From NCBI GenBank assembly GCA_025267735.1, contig CM046311.1, positions 20,613,020 to 20,677,019 of the forward strand: a stretch of DNA of 64,000 nt. The letters are read 5' to 3'. This DNA is from Mactra quadrangularis (lineage: Eukaryota > Mollusca > Bivalvia > Venerida > Mactridae). The notes under the pieces were generated by a model. It was not told where the DNA came from. It did no database searches and saw only the letters and a program-made list of their open reading frames with translations. Below are positions 1 to 12,970 of the stretch, piece after piece. The first letter of the stretch is position 1. Each line of letters opens with the position of its first letter. The translations under genes were made by a program, and so were the position numbers.

Positions 1-90
1 ATTTACAAACTAAGTCAATACCAAGTTTAATATATTGATAATAAAGGTTAATTTCAGGTTTATATTGTCATACTACGAGTACATGTATAC

Positions 91-126
91 AGTGGTACAT
101 CTAGTGGTACATCTAGTGGTACATCT
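91..126. repeat. 12-bp tandem repeat, three exact copies
   Basis: The unit AGTGGTACATCT is repeated three times head to tail without a mismatch. It lies in noncoding DNA and no function is visible. Confidence 0.9.
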
Positions 127-2947
127 AGATGTTAGATTTTACTCTTGGATATAAACATCTAATCAAGGTTAGTGAAATTTTTGTCAGTTGAATTTGATTT
201 GTAAACACAACTATTTGAATTAAGATTTTCATAAAGTTTTTATAACAGATTTAAATGAAGAAAACATTCATCTTTGTAGCTACAGAAATCTAAATAGTAT
301 TAGCATTCCCAAAATTTGTTAAAATCGTCGTTTAGCCATGTATGACACCTCCTTTAGTAAAGCATTTAAGCAATGTATGTGTCAGAGTTTTATACCGTCG
401 CATGTCTATTTATAAAATGCCTGGAATTTAGCCATCGAACGAACAGGCGCTGTCTGGGACATGTTCCCTATAAGCGTATAAAACCAGCAATATTATGGTA
501 GACTTTAGAGTTATTCCTGTCTATGTGGTCTCAAAAGAACTTAATTAAATTTTTTAGACAAGCGAAATAATAGAGAACATGCTCTGTCCTAATTCTGGCA
601 TCTAATCAAACGTTCACCAATATGTATTTTAAAATAGTTCGCACGATTTACTGCATACTCCCCATACTTACGGCATGCTCGCGTAAAAACGAAACACTCC
701 TATAATACTCTCTTAATTCTTAATTCTTATGGGTATCATGAATATCTAAGTATCATTGTATATTAATAACGGGAGTATTTGTGAGTAAAAGTGCGAGTTT
801 GTATCATTTACGCGAAAATACTACACCGTGTGTTGGTTTCAGACCAATTTCATCAATAAAAGTATGGGGATTTTGCAGTAAATTGTTCCGCGGTCTAGGG
901 TCGCGCGTTAAATTGTTCCGCCGTGTTTTAAAAAAGACTAAACTTATTACCAGCATTCGACAGTCGTTTCAAGTTTCGCCACTCGAGGTCATATAAAAAG
1001 TAGTTCTGCTGAACTCTATTTTACCACAACCACTAAGTTTTCCTTCATAGTATACACGAATTGTCTCTCTTTTACGAAATTGACCAATTGACGAATTGAC
1101 CAAAATACATCTTAAGGAACATAAAATCATTTAAAATATGCTTTCCAAAAGTTTTCATTTTGTATTGGGCACTTTTCACGAGGTGAGCGCTGATATGCTA
1201 CTTAAAATCGCTTTCAAAAAGCGCTAGCTAGCGATAGCCTTGTGGAACGTGTCCCGTGTAAATGCGCAACGATATTGAACTATTTTTATGACGCGGTCCA
1301 AGTATTCACTAGAAACCCAAAAAAAGAAAATTCCCAAAGTACTTTAAAGCTTTATAGATAACTTTTTTACGTGAAAACGTCGAAATTGTACAAATGTCAT
1401 TAATATAAACATTATCATTTGTAGTTTCTTGTTTAAACGTAACTTAAATGCAAGATAGAATTTAAAAGAAAATGATTTTTGTTTTGTCTTTTTTTGTCTT
1501 TGGTAAAAACATTGACCCTTCGACCTCAAGACAATTCGTCCCCAAGACATTTCGCCCCAATAATATGCGATAGACATACGTACTCAAATACAATACACGT
1601 AGTGTACTCTGACATATCCTTAATTTCATATTGACAAATTAATCAAATGTCATATCAAAATCTGGTATGATAACACAAAATAAGTTTTACAACTGAAACT
1701 TGTACGCTTATTGCGCAGCAAATCAAACCCCGACTTGCCTCAGCTAACATTTATAAATTTCACATTTATAAGTAAATAAAGCATGTTTTCATATTTGAGA
1801 TACTTGTTTCTTGATATAAAGTGGAAATTTGATGTAAATTTCATCTTAATTTCTGCTTTAAATGAAATTTTATTAATCTAATTGTGTTGATAGACTCGAC
1901 ATTCGGTAATATACGTTAAACTAGCGGTCATCGACATCAATGCGGGCCTAAATACAATACATGTATCCTAGTGATTCTGATTATTGTAAACACCATTTGA
2001 ATTACAAATGTACCACATCGACCAAATTTATTGATTCATGTTAAATTTGTCTATTAAGAACATTTTTAATTAGAATTTACTGTATGTTTACATTTATTAG
2101 AATGTTACATATATTTAAAGCTGATGCATATTGGAGAAAAACTCAACCCGCGGACAACTCGTTCTGTATTATAATTGATGCATAATTGAGTGATCTTGAT
2201 AAAAAGTACTTTTACCGGTCAGAAGTGATTATTTAATTGTGCGTAGAAGGTGTTTTTGAACAAAATTCAATTATTGTTAGATTTCTATAGATTTTCTGAA
2301 CTAAACAAAATCTTTGTTGTATAAACATACATGTAGGTTACATTCTTACAAATGTATGAAGTAACAACATGCGAAATAATTTAGTCGGGATGGCATTAAA
2401 ATGAAGATTGCGTAAGATAGTGTCTATCGGGTTGTATGTATTGCATGTTAAAATAAGAATTATTAATATCATCTAAGTTTAAATTATTGATATGTCGACA
2501 ATTGATTGTCGTAAGTTTTTTTACATGAAGTTTAACATGAAAATATTTGATAAATAAATAAGTCATTCATTTAATGATTCTAGATCATGATTTGTAAGAC
2601 AATGTGGTAATTGTTATTTTTTTAGAACAGGAGAAGAAGTACTGTTTCAGTTTATTTGGTACTCTCAGCACATACTAATGTGTGGAATGAGGTTATAAAC
2701 ATTAACATGTAATGTTTATATAACGTATAACATTTAACAACAAATATACATGACTGTGGAGTGTAAAACAACTGAATTACATATAGCTTATTTAAAAAGT
2801 TTAGATATAAAATAACGAACAGAAGAGAAAGATTGATTATTTGGAACAAACAGTTTTATGGAGATTACGAATTATAAGCGTGGAATTAATCTACAACCCG
2901 CTTAGTTGTTTAGTGATACATTTTCCCAGTTTGAACGTATTTGGATA
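127..2947. other. Intergenic, no gene; fragments of dispersed repeats
   Basis: No convincing coding region is visible. Positions about 143-255 carry a copy of a dispersed repeat (core TCTTGGATATAAACATCTAA) that recurs near 30535, 31605 and 54855. Positions about 285-520 resemble, in inverted orientation, the DNA around 20780-21080. The remainder is AT-rich sequence in which I recognise nothing. Confidence 0.6.
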
Positions 2948-3042
2948 GGCAAGCTTCATGAAAGTTTGCCCCGCCCGGGAATCTAAGACACGACCCTCGA
3001 TCAGTAGACTTGCATGCTACCAACTGAGCTAACCGGGCGGCT
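2948..3042 (-). repeat. tRNA-derived SINE fragment (family 1, tRNA-Lys-like head)
   Basis: Read on the - strand, the sequence begins like a tRNA: an A-box (TTAGCTCAGTTGGTAGCA) about 15 bases in, then a degenerate B-box region and the CCCGGGCGGGGC acceptor end. The same head, followed by the same body, occurs at 58942-59262 (+); the body without most of the head occurs at 30624-30874 (-). The head resembles tRNA-Lys. It is not a working tRNA gene because the B box and anticodon arm are disrupted. Only the 5' part of the SINE is present here. Confidence 0.8.
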
Positions 3043-4594
3043 TGTGAGGATATTTGAATCTACCATAAAGCATGTCTTAATAGTTTTTAAAACAATGTCG
3101 ACCTTATAAAATCTGTAATTAAAACTTTTATTTGACGTGTTAAAATCTGGTTTCCTTATTTTTTTGCAAAAACTTGGCAGACAAAACATTTTCTATTGCT
3201 TACTGTAAATGTTTTTGAAATCATTGAATCAGCCATATATAGTGTAGTCCGCATTCATCAAAATTGATGTAATTGAGTGTATCGATTCATACTTGTGTCT
3301 GTTTTGAGTACATTCCATCACTATAACTTTATAGAGTGTAGAGGATGATTCATCATTGGAAGACTTTATAGCATACCAAAATATAATAGCAGGTTTTTAA
3401 AGCTTATTGCTATAGGTACCCGATCTCAATCCCCGCAAAGCATTACGTCCACGATTGGGTGCCCTTTTAACAAATGTTAGAACTAAATGGGTGGGTATAA
3501 CTTCAAGTATTGTATGGAACAATTATTGGGTAGGTACAAATATTGCGAAGTATAAAACTCCCCTTATATAACCTTGCTCAGATTGGTTAAAAACCCCTTT
3601 CCACAGCTCACATTACACGAGTAAGGCATTTTACGTAAACCCCCTTCATGTGAAACAGCAATTAATATAGTAGACTCCTACCTTCTAGATGATTCAACTT
3701 TTTTCTCAGTCATGACAAAGAAGATTTTCATCACTCTAGGGTTTTATTCCTGGTCTTGAAAAAAAATTGTGCCTAAACCCCAAAATTGAATGCGCTAAAC
3801 TTCAGTGCTTTCAGCACTTTGATTACACATACGATCTCATTGACTGATATCCTAACTCGCTCATTACATGGAAAAATGTAAACATTTATGTTTAAAATGA
3901 GCTAATTGAGCGTACTTTCTATAAATAGACCTCGAAGACCGTCGAGTGTTTTTTTATACATGTTTTTGTTTAAACCACAGTTTAGAAGAGAAAATATAAA
4001 TTTCTTGGGGAATCTCCTTTTAAAGATAATTTATATATGCTAAACAAAATGAATAAAATGTTTACAGAAACACGGCACGTATTACACTTCATTAAACATT
4101 TACATACCTAAAGCTTGGTATTTAGCCATGTCTCTGATCCAGCTGTATGATTACAAAGAAGACGTACGTGTTTTAGTCTTATTATCGTCGGCACCTGGCC
4201 GACGATATAAGATTATATATACCACTAAATGGTAACCGGAAGTGAGCATTTACCGGAAATAGAAAGTGTGACATAATGACTGTATTTGTTTTGCAAACCC
4301 GAGTGTTGAGTTTAGGCATCCTGAGCATGCGTAGTATTGTCGCACTAGCTGTTCAAAACTATCAGCATGAACAGCGTTCTTGGTTACAAAATGGACGCCC
4401 ACTTCTTTGTTTACAGTATTTTGCAGCATTTGAGCAGATATATGCAATGAAGTGTACCCAAGTATAAAACAATAGAATCATCAGTTAATTGCTGTTTTTT
4501 TTTCAATTTAATAGAGCTAGTATGGAAATAAAAATTAAAAAAATAGCTTTGTTTGTTTAGGTCAAAATCTTAGAAATACTATGAGAGTGAGATT
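3043..4594. other. Intergenic, no gene recognised
   Basis: I see no gene. Positions 4281-4310 are an almost exact inverted match of 5632-5661 (shared core TTTTGCAAACCCGAGTGT). The foldback element at 4595-5470 therefore sits inside a larger, weaker inverted arrangement. Short frames open on both strands at 4250-4467 come from this structure and have no recognisable content. Confidence 0.5.
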
Positions 4595-5470
4595 TAAGGG
4601 TGTATCGGAATTTGAAATTGAAAAAAATCTATGAAGTGGGTGTGGTGACTAAACTATTAAAATATCCATTAATTCTAAAATATTTTTTATATATTTTGTA
4701 AGTGATGCATTAAATGTATAGATGTGATAGCGAAAATAAAAAAGAATCAACAAAAAAGATATTTAGAAGGAAATGAAAACATTTAACCTCACCTTAGAAT
4801 AGCCTTCCGAACGTCAATCCAAACACATATTTAAAGTTCTTTTTTCATAAATCCAAATGTTGATATAGGTTGTCTATGTAACATGTTACAATGTCTTAGG
4901 GTAAATTACACAAAAAGTATTTCCCAAATGTAAATTTGATAATTCATCTCAACACTAACATTACCAAACATTACACGTTTTAAATTACAGTTTACACACA
5001 AGTTCCCAGTGCAATTTTCTACTCATATTGTATGTTCTATGTGTGTAATAAGAAGGAAAAAATTATCGGGTTCCTGTGTGAAATTGAAAATAAAATCATG
5101 TGTGAAGAGTGTTGTGATCAATTATCAAATTTACATTTTGGAAATACTTATTGTGTGATTCACCCTAAGACATTGTAAAATGATATATGGACATTCTATT
5201 ACATCTTTTGGAATTATGAAAAAAGAACTTTAAATATGTGTTTTGACCGACGTTCGTAAGGCCATTTCCAGGAAAGGATAAATGTTTTCGTTTCTTTCTA
5301 AATGTCTTATTTGCAGAGTTCTTTACACTTTCACTGTCTCATCTATACACTTAATGTATCACTTACAAAATAAATTAAAATTATTTAGAATTCATGGATA
5401 TTTTGATATAATTAGTTACCCCACCACTTGATAGATTTTTTTTCAATTTCAACAAATGATAGATCCTTAA
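4595..5470. mobile_element. Foldback/MITE element with about 340-bp inverted arms and TTAA ends
   Basis: The left arm (about 4595-4930) is the imperfect reverse complement of the right arm (about 5130-5470). The outer ends read TTAAGGGTGTATC on the left and, inverted, TTAAGGATCTATC on the right. Shared internal blocks include the GACGTTCGGAAGGC-type and CACCCTAAGACATTGTA-type segments. Single-arm relatives occur at 41085-41416 and partly at 42860-42976, so this is a dispersed family. The TTAA ends could be a piggyBac-type target duplication; that is inference. No transposase is encoded, so the element is non-autonomous. Confidence 0.75.
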
Positions 5471-5929
5471 AAAATACGAAAATTGGAGTTGTTTTGGCTT
5501 TTTGTGGATAATCTGCTTAGTATTTCCGCCATTTTCTGACGTCACGTTCTTGCTCACTCCTCGACAAATGGAGAGCAGGTTCTTGACACGCGAGGGTTAC
5601 GTTCCCGGTGTTAGTTTTGCCCAAGTGTTGCGACTCGACACTCGGGTTTGCAAAACAAATACGATCGCTGCTTATTTATTTTTGAGAGTGCATGGATACC
5701 TAATTTGTGGTGTTTTTTAATATTGAAAAATATGTATGTCTTTGACAATGCTTTTCCTATGAAAGTATGCAAACAATCAATGGATTTGGTTTGTTTAGTC
5801 GCGAAAACTGATTAAAAGGGGAGATGACTCTGTACGGCTGGTGAAGAGTTAAAAACCAGGACATTTTCATGGTAGGAACTTTCAATCGAAATTTATTTTC
5901 TTATAAGTAACATAACTTTTTTGGAATGA

Positions 5930-6720
5930 CGTCTAAACATCGTTCCGATGGTAACAAGAAAGTATAAGATTACTCTTTTCACGCTTCAGCAATTTTCAAC
6001 ATAGACAAAGAGGCGTTGTTCAAACGAGACTCTCATAAACATCTCATTGTAATGTATATATTACAACGCCGGCTTGTGTTGTCTGTCCTTTGAATTGTTC
6101 CCAAAAGTATATTGTCTTGCTAAGCGAAGTTCCGCTAGATGGCGCCCTTAATTATTTAACAACCCGCCTTCTCTTCCTCATAAACTCCGCCTTTTATACC
6201 TTCTTGTCTACGACGTAGTTTGTCGAATCGAAGGTGAAATAATTTGAGGAAAAGCGTTTAAATTTATAAATTACGGAATTGTGGACGGTTGACATTACAA
6301 TAACGGTGTTGTATTATTGGAGTGTTGTGTAAAACCATAATATACATATATATTACGCATTATTATGGGTTAACAAAATGATGACCTACTTTCTCTACGA
6401 TCAATATGTGCGACTCACTAACGAAATTACGCGAAAGTAAACATCTAGCATGTTTAGAGTAAAACTCCGCCCTCCAAAAATATCTAACCGAGTTAGTACT
6501 GGTCGCGTACATGTATCGTTTCGTTACTCAAATTCAGTTTCTATGTACCACTAGCATTGTTCTTTATTAATATAAATTGTAAACAGTTAGTAATCGCAGC
6601 TCCTGTTTAGTCTATTTATTTTATTTTTTTTTTGCAGCATTTGAAATTGATTTCAGTCTGTTGTTTGGCGACTAATTTACACCTTTTGCAGCATTTGAAC
6701 GGAAATTGATAAACCAATTT
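5930..6720. repeat. Duplicated 5' flank of cGLR unit A (pairs with about 49560-50300)
   Basis: This stretch aligns with 49560-50300 upstream of copy D. Shared blocks include the ACGCCGGCTTGTGTTG segment (about 6066 and 49665), the CGCTTCATCA/CTCTTCCTCATAA block and the AACGGAAATTGAT block near 6700 and 50275. It marks the upstream reach of the segmental duplication that created copies A and D. No coding sequence is visible. Confidence 0.7.
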
Positions 6721-7169
6721 AAGATGTGTGTCATCGTTTTTGAAACTAATGGTATTTCATAACAATGACATAATCATAGTTACTTCTTGCATGTGCGCAA
6801 AAAAAAGTTAATTATTAGTCTTTTAATTCGTCCGCTTAAATTAATGGCACAAATGGCCAGTTTTGAAAATGATATCGGCGATCGCATTTGTCGGATTTTC
6901 TTTTCGAAACCCCTGAAACGTGACGGCGTCTGTTTATATAGACCACTGTGTTAATACAGAGGTTAAGGGTCTTTTTAAGTAAGTTTCAAATGAATTCAAC
7001 GTATGCTGTTAATTCTTGCGGAAAAATCATGTGAATTTAGTAATTTGCAAAATTCGCTATCACTTTGGATGGTTTGGAGGTTTAAGTTTTTAAGCTCCAA
7101 TATGTATGAAGTTAAGTTTGTAAATTTATATGTCGGTACTTTATCTAGACGGCTCTTCAGAGACGTAAT
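6721..7169. other. Intergenic; no gene
   Basis: The stretch lies between the duplicated flank and the tandem-repeat tract. A roughly 200-bp frame is open on both strands at 6996-7212, but it belongs to the start of the degenerate repeat and shows no protein family. Confidence 0.45.
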
Positions 7170-7650
7170 TGGGAATGAATTGTTTTTTGAGTTATGCCCC
7201 ATCATATTCTAACATTTAAGATTAAAATTTGTTCAAATGGGATATATTTAGTTGAACTTTATAAATATATTTGATGCTTATTTCTCAGTTCTTAACCTTT
7301 CAGAATTTTAAAGGACATAACTCTGGATGAATTACTTTCAAAGTAATGTTCCTTTATTCTTATAACATTTAAGGTTAAAGTTTATTTTAACTAAATCTTT
7401 TCAGTACTGGTAAAGATATTTGATTGAAAGTTACTATGCTTATTTATCAGCACTACATTTACACGACTACAAAAGGAAATAACTCTTGAAGTACTTTTTT
7501 AGGAGTTGTGCCCCTTTTCAGCTTTTTAAGTATGGTTTTAGAACTTTGAAGTGTAAAAATGAATACTCATAAAAGATATTTTTTATGAAAGATGGTATGC
7601 TTATTCATTGTTCACAACTATAGATGGACATAACTCTTGAAATAAATAAA
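7170..7650. repeat. Degenerate tandem repeat, about 155-bp unit, about three copies
   Basis: Successive units share GGACATAACTCTTGAA, a GTTATGCCCC-like block, CATTTAAGGTTAAAGTTT and a GATATTTGAT...TGCTTATTTATCAG block in the same order. They are spaced roughly 150-160 bp apart and strongly diverged. The tract ends directly against the putative 5' UTR exon of copy A. Confidence 0.6.
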
Positions 7651-7678
7651 CATTGAAATAAACCAGTCTATTTCAAAG
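7651..7678 (+). other. Putative 5' UTR exon end and splice donor of cGLR copy A
   Basis: The block ending AACCAGTCTATTTCAAAG is followed by GTATGA, a usable splice donor. The same block ends in AAAG|GTAAGA at 41603 (copy C) and AAAG|GTAGGA at 55405 (copy D). Conservation of the block and of the donor across three paralogues suggests a noncoding first exon. Its 5' end and promoter are unknown. Confidence 0.55.
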
Positions 7679-7891
7679 GTATGATAGTACAGTCAATGAA
7701 GGTTGTACAATTTATTTTAAGAAAATAAAATAAATCATAGCGCCTGATTAGTGTACCGACAAACGCTTGATGTTTAAGTGAATCTAATTTCCAGATCATT
7801 GGTTTCAGCCAAAACAAATTCATACTCAGTTGTTGAAGATCAATACATTAAGATCTTAATATACCATTATTTTTTATTTTAAGCGTCTATA

Positions 7892-10800
7892 ATGGCGTTA
7901 AAAGATAAAATATCACTGTAAAGATGTTTTTATTTCACATAATTATTTGCGCTTGAGTTTTGAAATTCATTTCATGGAAGGGGTCAATATATTCAATATG
8001 CATTAGTTTGAGTTAGCTGTGGTAAAAATTATTCATCCTACTTTTATTCCTTGCCATGTAGTATAAGGTAAATTATGACATTGGCAAATTTGAGCCAGAA
8101 AACTGTTTTCATGATAGAAAAACTATAAGGATATGAGCTCGTGTTTTTTAAAGCCCGTGAAAATCTTCACATTTTCTGTTGGGTCTCTCTATGATTAATT
8201 TGTTACACATGTATGTGTAAAAATATCCAGCTACGAGAAAGTGTTAAGGTTGAAATATTTGCATTCATTGAAGTGTTGTGAGCTTTAATTTATCATATTT
8301 ACGAAAAAAAGAATTAATTGATTCATTCTTACATTATGAATACATGTGTTCTTTCAAATATTTAGTGTGACTCTTACACATTACTCAATTATAAATAAAA
8401 TATTATAAAAGTTGTATAAATTTGTGGCTAGCAAGTTCAAACCATTTGCCTTTGAATCTAAACTATTATTTTGATGATAAAAAAGTAACAAAAAGTTTAA
8501 TAGGTGTAATATGGGAATGCTTCTTTAACAGCACATTTTATAGTTTTCGCTAGTTATATTTACAAGTATGTGCGTCAGCGTCATTTGATTGATATATATT
8601 TTACATTTTACGTCAGTTTCTACTTCACACGTGGTAAGAAGGAAACCGTTCAGGCAAAATAAGTCGACACACCGTGTGAAATCGACCAACTGGTGGAACG
8701 AAAAATTTCCTAGCGTTGGCCGTAGGGTGTGCTTGTTATGTCACTGTCACTAAAGTCTAATATGGGCCACATAGATAAAATGACAACTTATGGAATCGCC
8801 AACAGACGTATCCATATCAAAAGACGATCATAAACACGATACAGTAGCTGTAACGTCCTTAAAGTGTTGGGGTATAGTTATAATAATCTGGACAATCATC
8901 AACTGTTAGTTTAACTCACAAATCGTTGTTTGTGAAGCTTTTCTCAAAGGTATTTCATCGAACAGATTTTGCGTCCCGAGATTGTTTCTATATTATTAAG
9001 ATTTTGTCTTTCAGCATGACAACGAGCGATCTCGCGCTCTACATGTCATCGCTGAATTTTTCAAAACTATCAACAGTGATGTTTTTTCTTGGGCAGTAAA
9101 AATGTAAAATATTCCATTAATGTTTATTTTCATTAGATTATAACTAATTTTACCAAAAAGCATTGACAGAAAATATAACTAAAAGAATATACGATGTTTA
9201 CATCGTAAATACAACATTTACAGTCACAGATCCTGATAATTTACTACTAATGTATAAACATATACATGTATTGCTATGCATTCTATATATTTTTATTTTA
9301 TTTTCAGGAACATGTCACGTGAACCATATATTCAAGAAGGAATGTCACAACATTTGTCTGAAGTTCTTAATGATATTGGAATGAGTCATGAGATGGTGAT
9401 AAAACTAAGAGATGTAACACTATTTCACGAATCAATTCAAAGACAAACTCTTCATATTACATGCAGATATTATTGAAGATGTTTACACTTTTGGAAGTCA
9501 ATCAGAAGGAAGCACAGCTCCTGGCTTAAATTCTGATTTAGATTGTTTGTATAGTCTTAAACAATTTAATGTTATTATTGACTTATCACATCAGAAAGAA
9601 GGAATGAAGAACTTACTGATGATACAAGATGGTACGGCCCCTGGATATTGTTTACTCCAAATATTGGATGATAATCCCCATTATCCTCTAATTACTTGGG
9701 ATGATATCAGTATAGCTGAATCAGGAAGAAAACTTTTACATAATACTTATGCGATTAACTCGATTAGGCACTTAAATGGTAAGCAGCATGGTCCAGCATT
9801 GACTAAGTCCATTGAAGGTGGAGACATAGACCGAGCTCCAGCTATGGTATGTGATCAATGGCCGTCTGAAGGTCGAAATTGGTTAAATAGAAATCAAATC
9901 AGTGGTTGGCCTGATAGAGATTTAAAAGACAAATGCAGACGTTCTGGATGTTTTGTTGTGTCAGTGTCTAGTAAACTAAATACAGATTTTCAAAACGTAG
10001 AATACAGAATTTCTACATCTCTTGCCGAGAGATATTTAATGTTTAGTTTAAACAATATTCAGGAGAAATGCTACCTTCTGTTGAAACTGTTGATAAAATA
10101 CAACGCTGCTCTCTACGGAAAGATATCTAGTTTCATGTGTAAAACAGCCTTGTTCCACAGTGTGGAAAAGACACCATCTGAAATATGGCGGGAAAACAAT
10201 CTTCTGTATTGTTTCAACCACACTGTGTGGTTACTATACAACTTTGTATATTACAGAAATTGTCCTCATTTTATTATTCCGGGAAATAATTTATTGGCTG
10301 GGAAACTAACGGCAGCTGAACGTGAAGCAGTTTTAAATTATTTGATGTATGTATTACACAGTGAAGGACAGGTTTTGTTTGAAATTGATATATGTAATCT
10401 GAGAGAAAGGTTATATATTAAGAAAAACGGGCATTTTTCATCATCTACTCGTTTTACTATTGACCTGAATGATGGGATTTTAGGTCATGCATATCTTCAA
10501 TCGGCACGATTTGTTTTATATGCTGTATTCGTTTTGTGTATTCCGAATTATGATTTCAATTCAAACAACGGGAGTAATTGTATCCAAAGATGCATAAAGG
10601 TATGTGAAGATGTTTGTGAGAAAATTATTTTACATTTTGGACAATCACCGTCCTATTATCAACAATCGTTCAAATGCATTATGCCATTATTAAGTACATT
10701 ATGGGGATCTTTGCACGCATCATATTATAAAACTTTAAAAGAACCTTTACCACAAGTTGTCTGGGATTTTTTAGAGAACGGATGTGAATCAGATGTTTCC

Positions 10801-11421
10801 TCTGGTAGGTTAAAACTTGCAACAGTATGTTATAGTGAGGGTAAATTAGAGAGAGCTGAGAAGATCTTACGTCAGATTGGCCTACTTTATGATAGAAATG
10901 TTGTGATGCCAGTCAGTGATTATTTCTTGAAACAGCAAGATAGTAAAGAAGAGATTTACCGGGCTTTTGGTCGTCTGCAGCAAATATCAGACTTCCGGCA
11001 ATTAGTATCATACAGTGTCAGGTTTCTTCGTGAAGAATTTCCTATTGTACCACAAGAGTTACAGAAAGAATACACATCCACCCATATCTTACACAACGCA
11101 CCTTACTACCCCGATCATGATGTTGCAGTTGTTGATTCATTACCATATTTGTATTTTTTAAAATACAAGACTTATGGAAGACTTGGTAAACGGAGAGACC
11201 AACAAATTGCTTTAAAAAATTTACAAGATGTTATCCTCAATGATAGTGAGCTCTATCACAAACACACAGCATTAAATATGTTAGGTCAGTTGATGGAACA
11301 GGAAAATCTTCCTCTAAAAGCAAAGGAGTGTTACAGACAATCTCTATGTATTATGTCAGAAGGAAATGCTGCCAATCTCCATTTATCTAGATTATTGAAG
11401 AGAGAAATAACATCGAAATAA
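7892..11421 (+). pseudogene. cGLR copy A: Mab-21/cGAS-like nucleotidyltransferase, +1 frameshift
   Basis: Putative structure: a short coding exon (ATG at 7892, donor after 7917, weak CT|GTAAAG) joined in phase to an exon starting at 9308 after a TTTTATTTTCAG acceptor. Another ATG lies at 9312. The large exon reads through the N-terminal helix region in one frame. A one-base insertion around 9466-9474 (the TATTATT stretch) then moves the frame. From there to the TAA at 11421 the new frame is open and carries GS (FGSQSEGS), the two metal acids (SDLD), the third acid (DIDRAPAMVC), the complete Mab-21 C-lobe (VEKTPSEIW, PHFIIPGNNL) and a roughly 300-residue helical tail ending in a TPR-like repeat. 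The tail is shorter than in copy D and lacks its basic end. One indel is the only obvious lesion, so assembly error or a very recent pseudogene are both possible. Confidence 0.8.
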
Positions 11422-12736
11422 GAAAGCACGTAAACGATAATTAAGTTAAAGCCACTAAACGAAGACAGCATCTTTATCATTAATTTAAAAACAAGTAAAA
11501 CTATCAAAAAGACAATAGAATACAATCGCCTTTGGATTATAATAACTCTCTGTAGCGGGCTCCCTTTTAGGGGACAAGTTATTCAAAATATTAATTTCTT
11601 ATAAAAGTGGGGTACTTTTATAACATGCAAATTAGATTACCGAGATAACCTCTCAGCCAATCAAGTTGCTTAAAAGGTGTTTGGTAAAACTTACACAAAA
11701 TTGTAAAGTGATGGATATGGCATATCGTTTTTCCTGTGGTTTACTCGAGGAATCAGTGCGTGCAAAGTTTGAGTACGCAAACATTAAACTTATGCTAAAA
11801 AGAAACGCCTCATTTCAACTAGGTACACAATTTTTGAGATTCAGAATAATATAGGAAACATTAATATTTTCACTTTCTAAGAAGTCTTTGGTGACATGCT
11901 CAACGTAAGGTCTGTCGTTACTATGCTGATAGATACAGTCATGACGTTGCCAAAATATAGAGACACTCACCGAGCATAAAAGCTGGTCTATGTGTATGCC
12001 CTCGAGATAACCTTGGCAAACAACGAGTTGTGACTTAAACTCGTATTGAAACATTGATTAATCTAAGGGCGTTACATTAGCCGAAACGCGAATCTTCACT
12101 GAACTCTAAACTCTCCCAACTACATGATTGCGATGATACGAGCAGACAGATAGACGTTGGTGACGGTGGCATAACTTTAGAACCGTTCACGCCAAACAAG
12201 AAGATTTCACACTTAGTAGGCATGAACGGTCACCCTTTCACCACACATGACGTTAATTGGTTCGTTTCTTTATCCCGTCAGTATATTTAATGTATAAAAT
12301 TATTTACATGATTTCGTGACTTTAATTGGCTTTCGCACGAAATTTACCATACAAAAGTGTATTGATCAAAGAAGACAAATTTGTTTTCTTCTGATTTGAA
12401 GTTGTGGTTATTTTTAGCCACGACGGAATGTTCCGATCTCGTTCGTTGAGTTTCGTGATTTTCCGTTGAGTCATTACTTTGGGTTTTATCTCTAATTTTA
12501 AAATATTATTAGTATAAATTCTGGAGAAAATACTTGAGTTTTTTTTGTGCCTTGGGTGCGTTTTATATATGCATTTAATGTTTGCTTGAGTTTTAAGCAA
12601 AAACATGATACTTGACAATTATCAGTGTTCTATTTAGTAAAGGGGCTTTAACTTTATAGCCATGCCAATTACAGCATGATATAGCATTTGAAACAATACA
12701 CATGTCTATTGTGTTTTTTATATTTCAATATTTTAA
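11422..12736. other. Intergenic downstream of copy A; no gene
   Basis: About 25 bp of 3' homology to copy D (GAAAGCACGTAAA) follow the stop and then the similarity ends. A frame of about 98 codons is open on the - strand at 12322-12618; it is basic and low-complexity and matches nothing I recognise. Confidence 0.5.
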
Positions 12737-12970
12737 TCATTTTGCAAGGATCACAATTCACAACCAGCTCAGCAAAATATCTAGGTGTCTTATTGGACCA
12801 GTCTTTAAACTTTGACATAATGGTTGCTGCAATTATTAAAAAAGTCAATGCTAGGCTTAAATGTCTGCACAGAAAAAGTAAATTTCTATCACTATATGCT
12901 AAAAAGCTTTTGGTTATGTATCTTTTACAGTATCATTTGAATTATGCCTGCTCTGCCTGGTATGATTGTT
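12737..12970 (+). mobile_element. LINE (non-LTR) reverse transcriptase remnant, 5' piece
   Basis: The translation contains SAKYLGVLLDQSLNF, an INxKVNARLK-like helix and LNYACSAWY, typical of the region after the catalytic core of jockey/CR1-like LINE reverse transcriptases. The frame is lost at 12971, where a small inverted-repeat element is inserted; the reading resumes at 13543. The element is 5' truncated and dead. Confidence 0.8.

Noticed and set aside
781..996. 71-codon open frame on the + strand
   Set aside because: It has no ATG start (it begins with GTG), no splice context and no recognisable family; chance opening.
4250..4467. Overlapping open frames on both strands
   Set aside because: They lie in an inverted-repeat flank; overlap on both strands and lack of homology indicate chance frames.
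9163..9384. Frame open through the intron end of copy A
   Set aside because: It is the wrong reading frame over the acceptor and first codons of copy A; a similar shadow occurs before copy D at 56663-56866.
9547..9604. Start of a 624-codon protein at 9547 in copy A
   Set aside because: The codon there is TTG, and the preceding bases already encode the GS and SDLD motifs, so the protein cannot begin here.
12322..12618. 98-codon frame on the - strand
   Set aside because: Basic and low-complexity, with no domain or splice context that I recognise.
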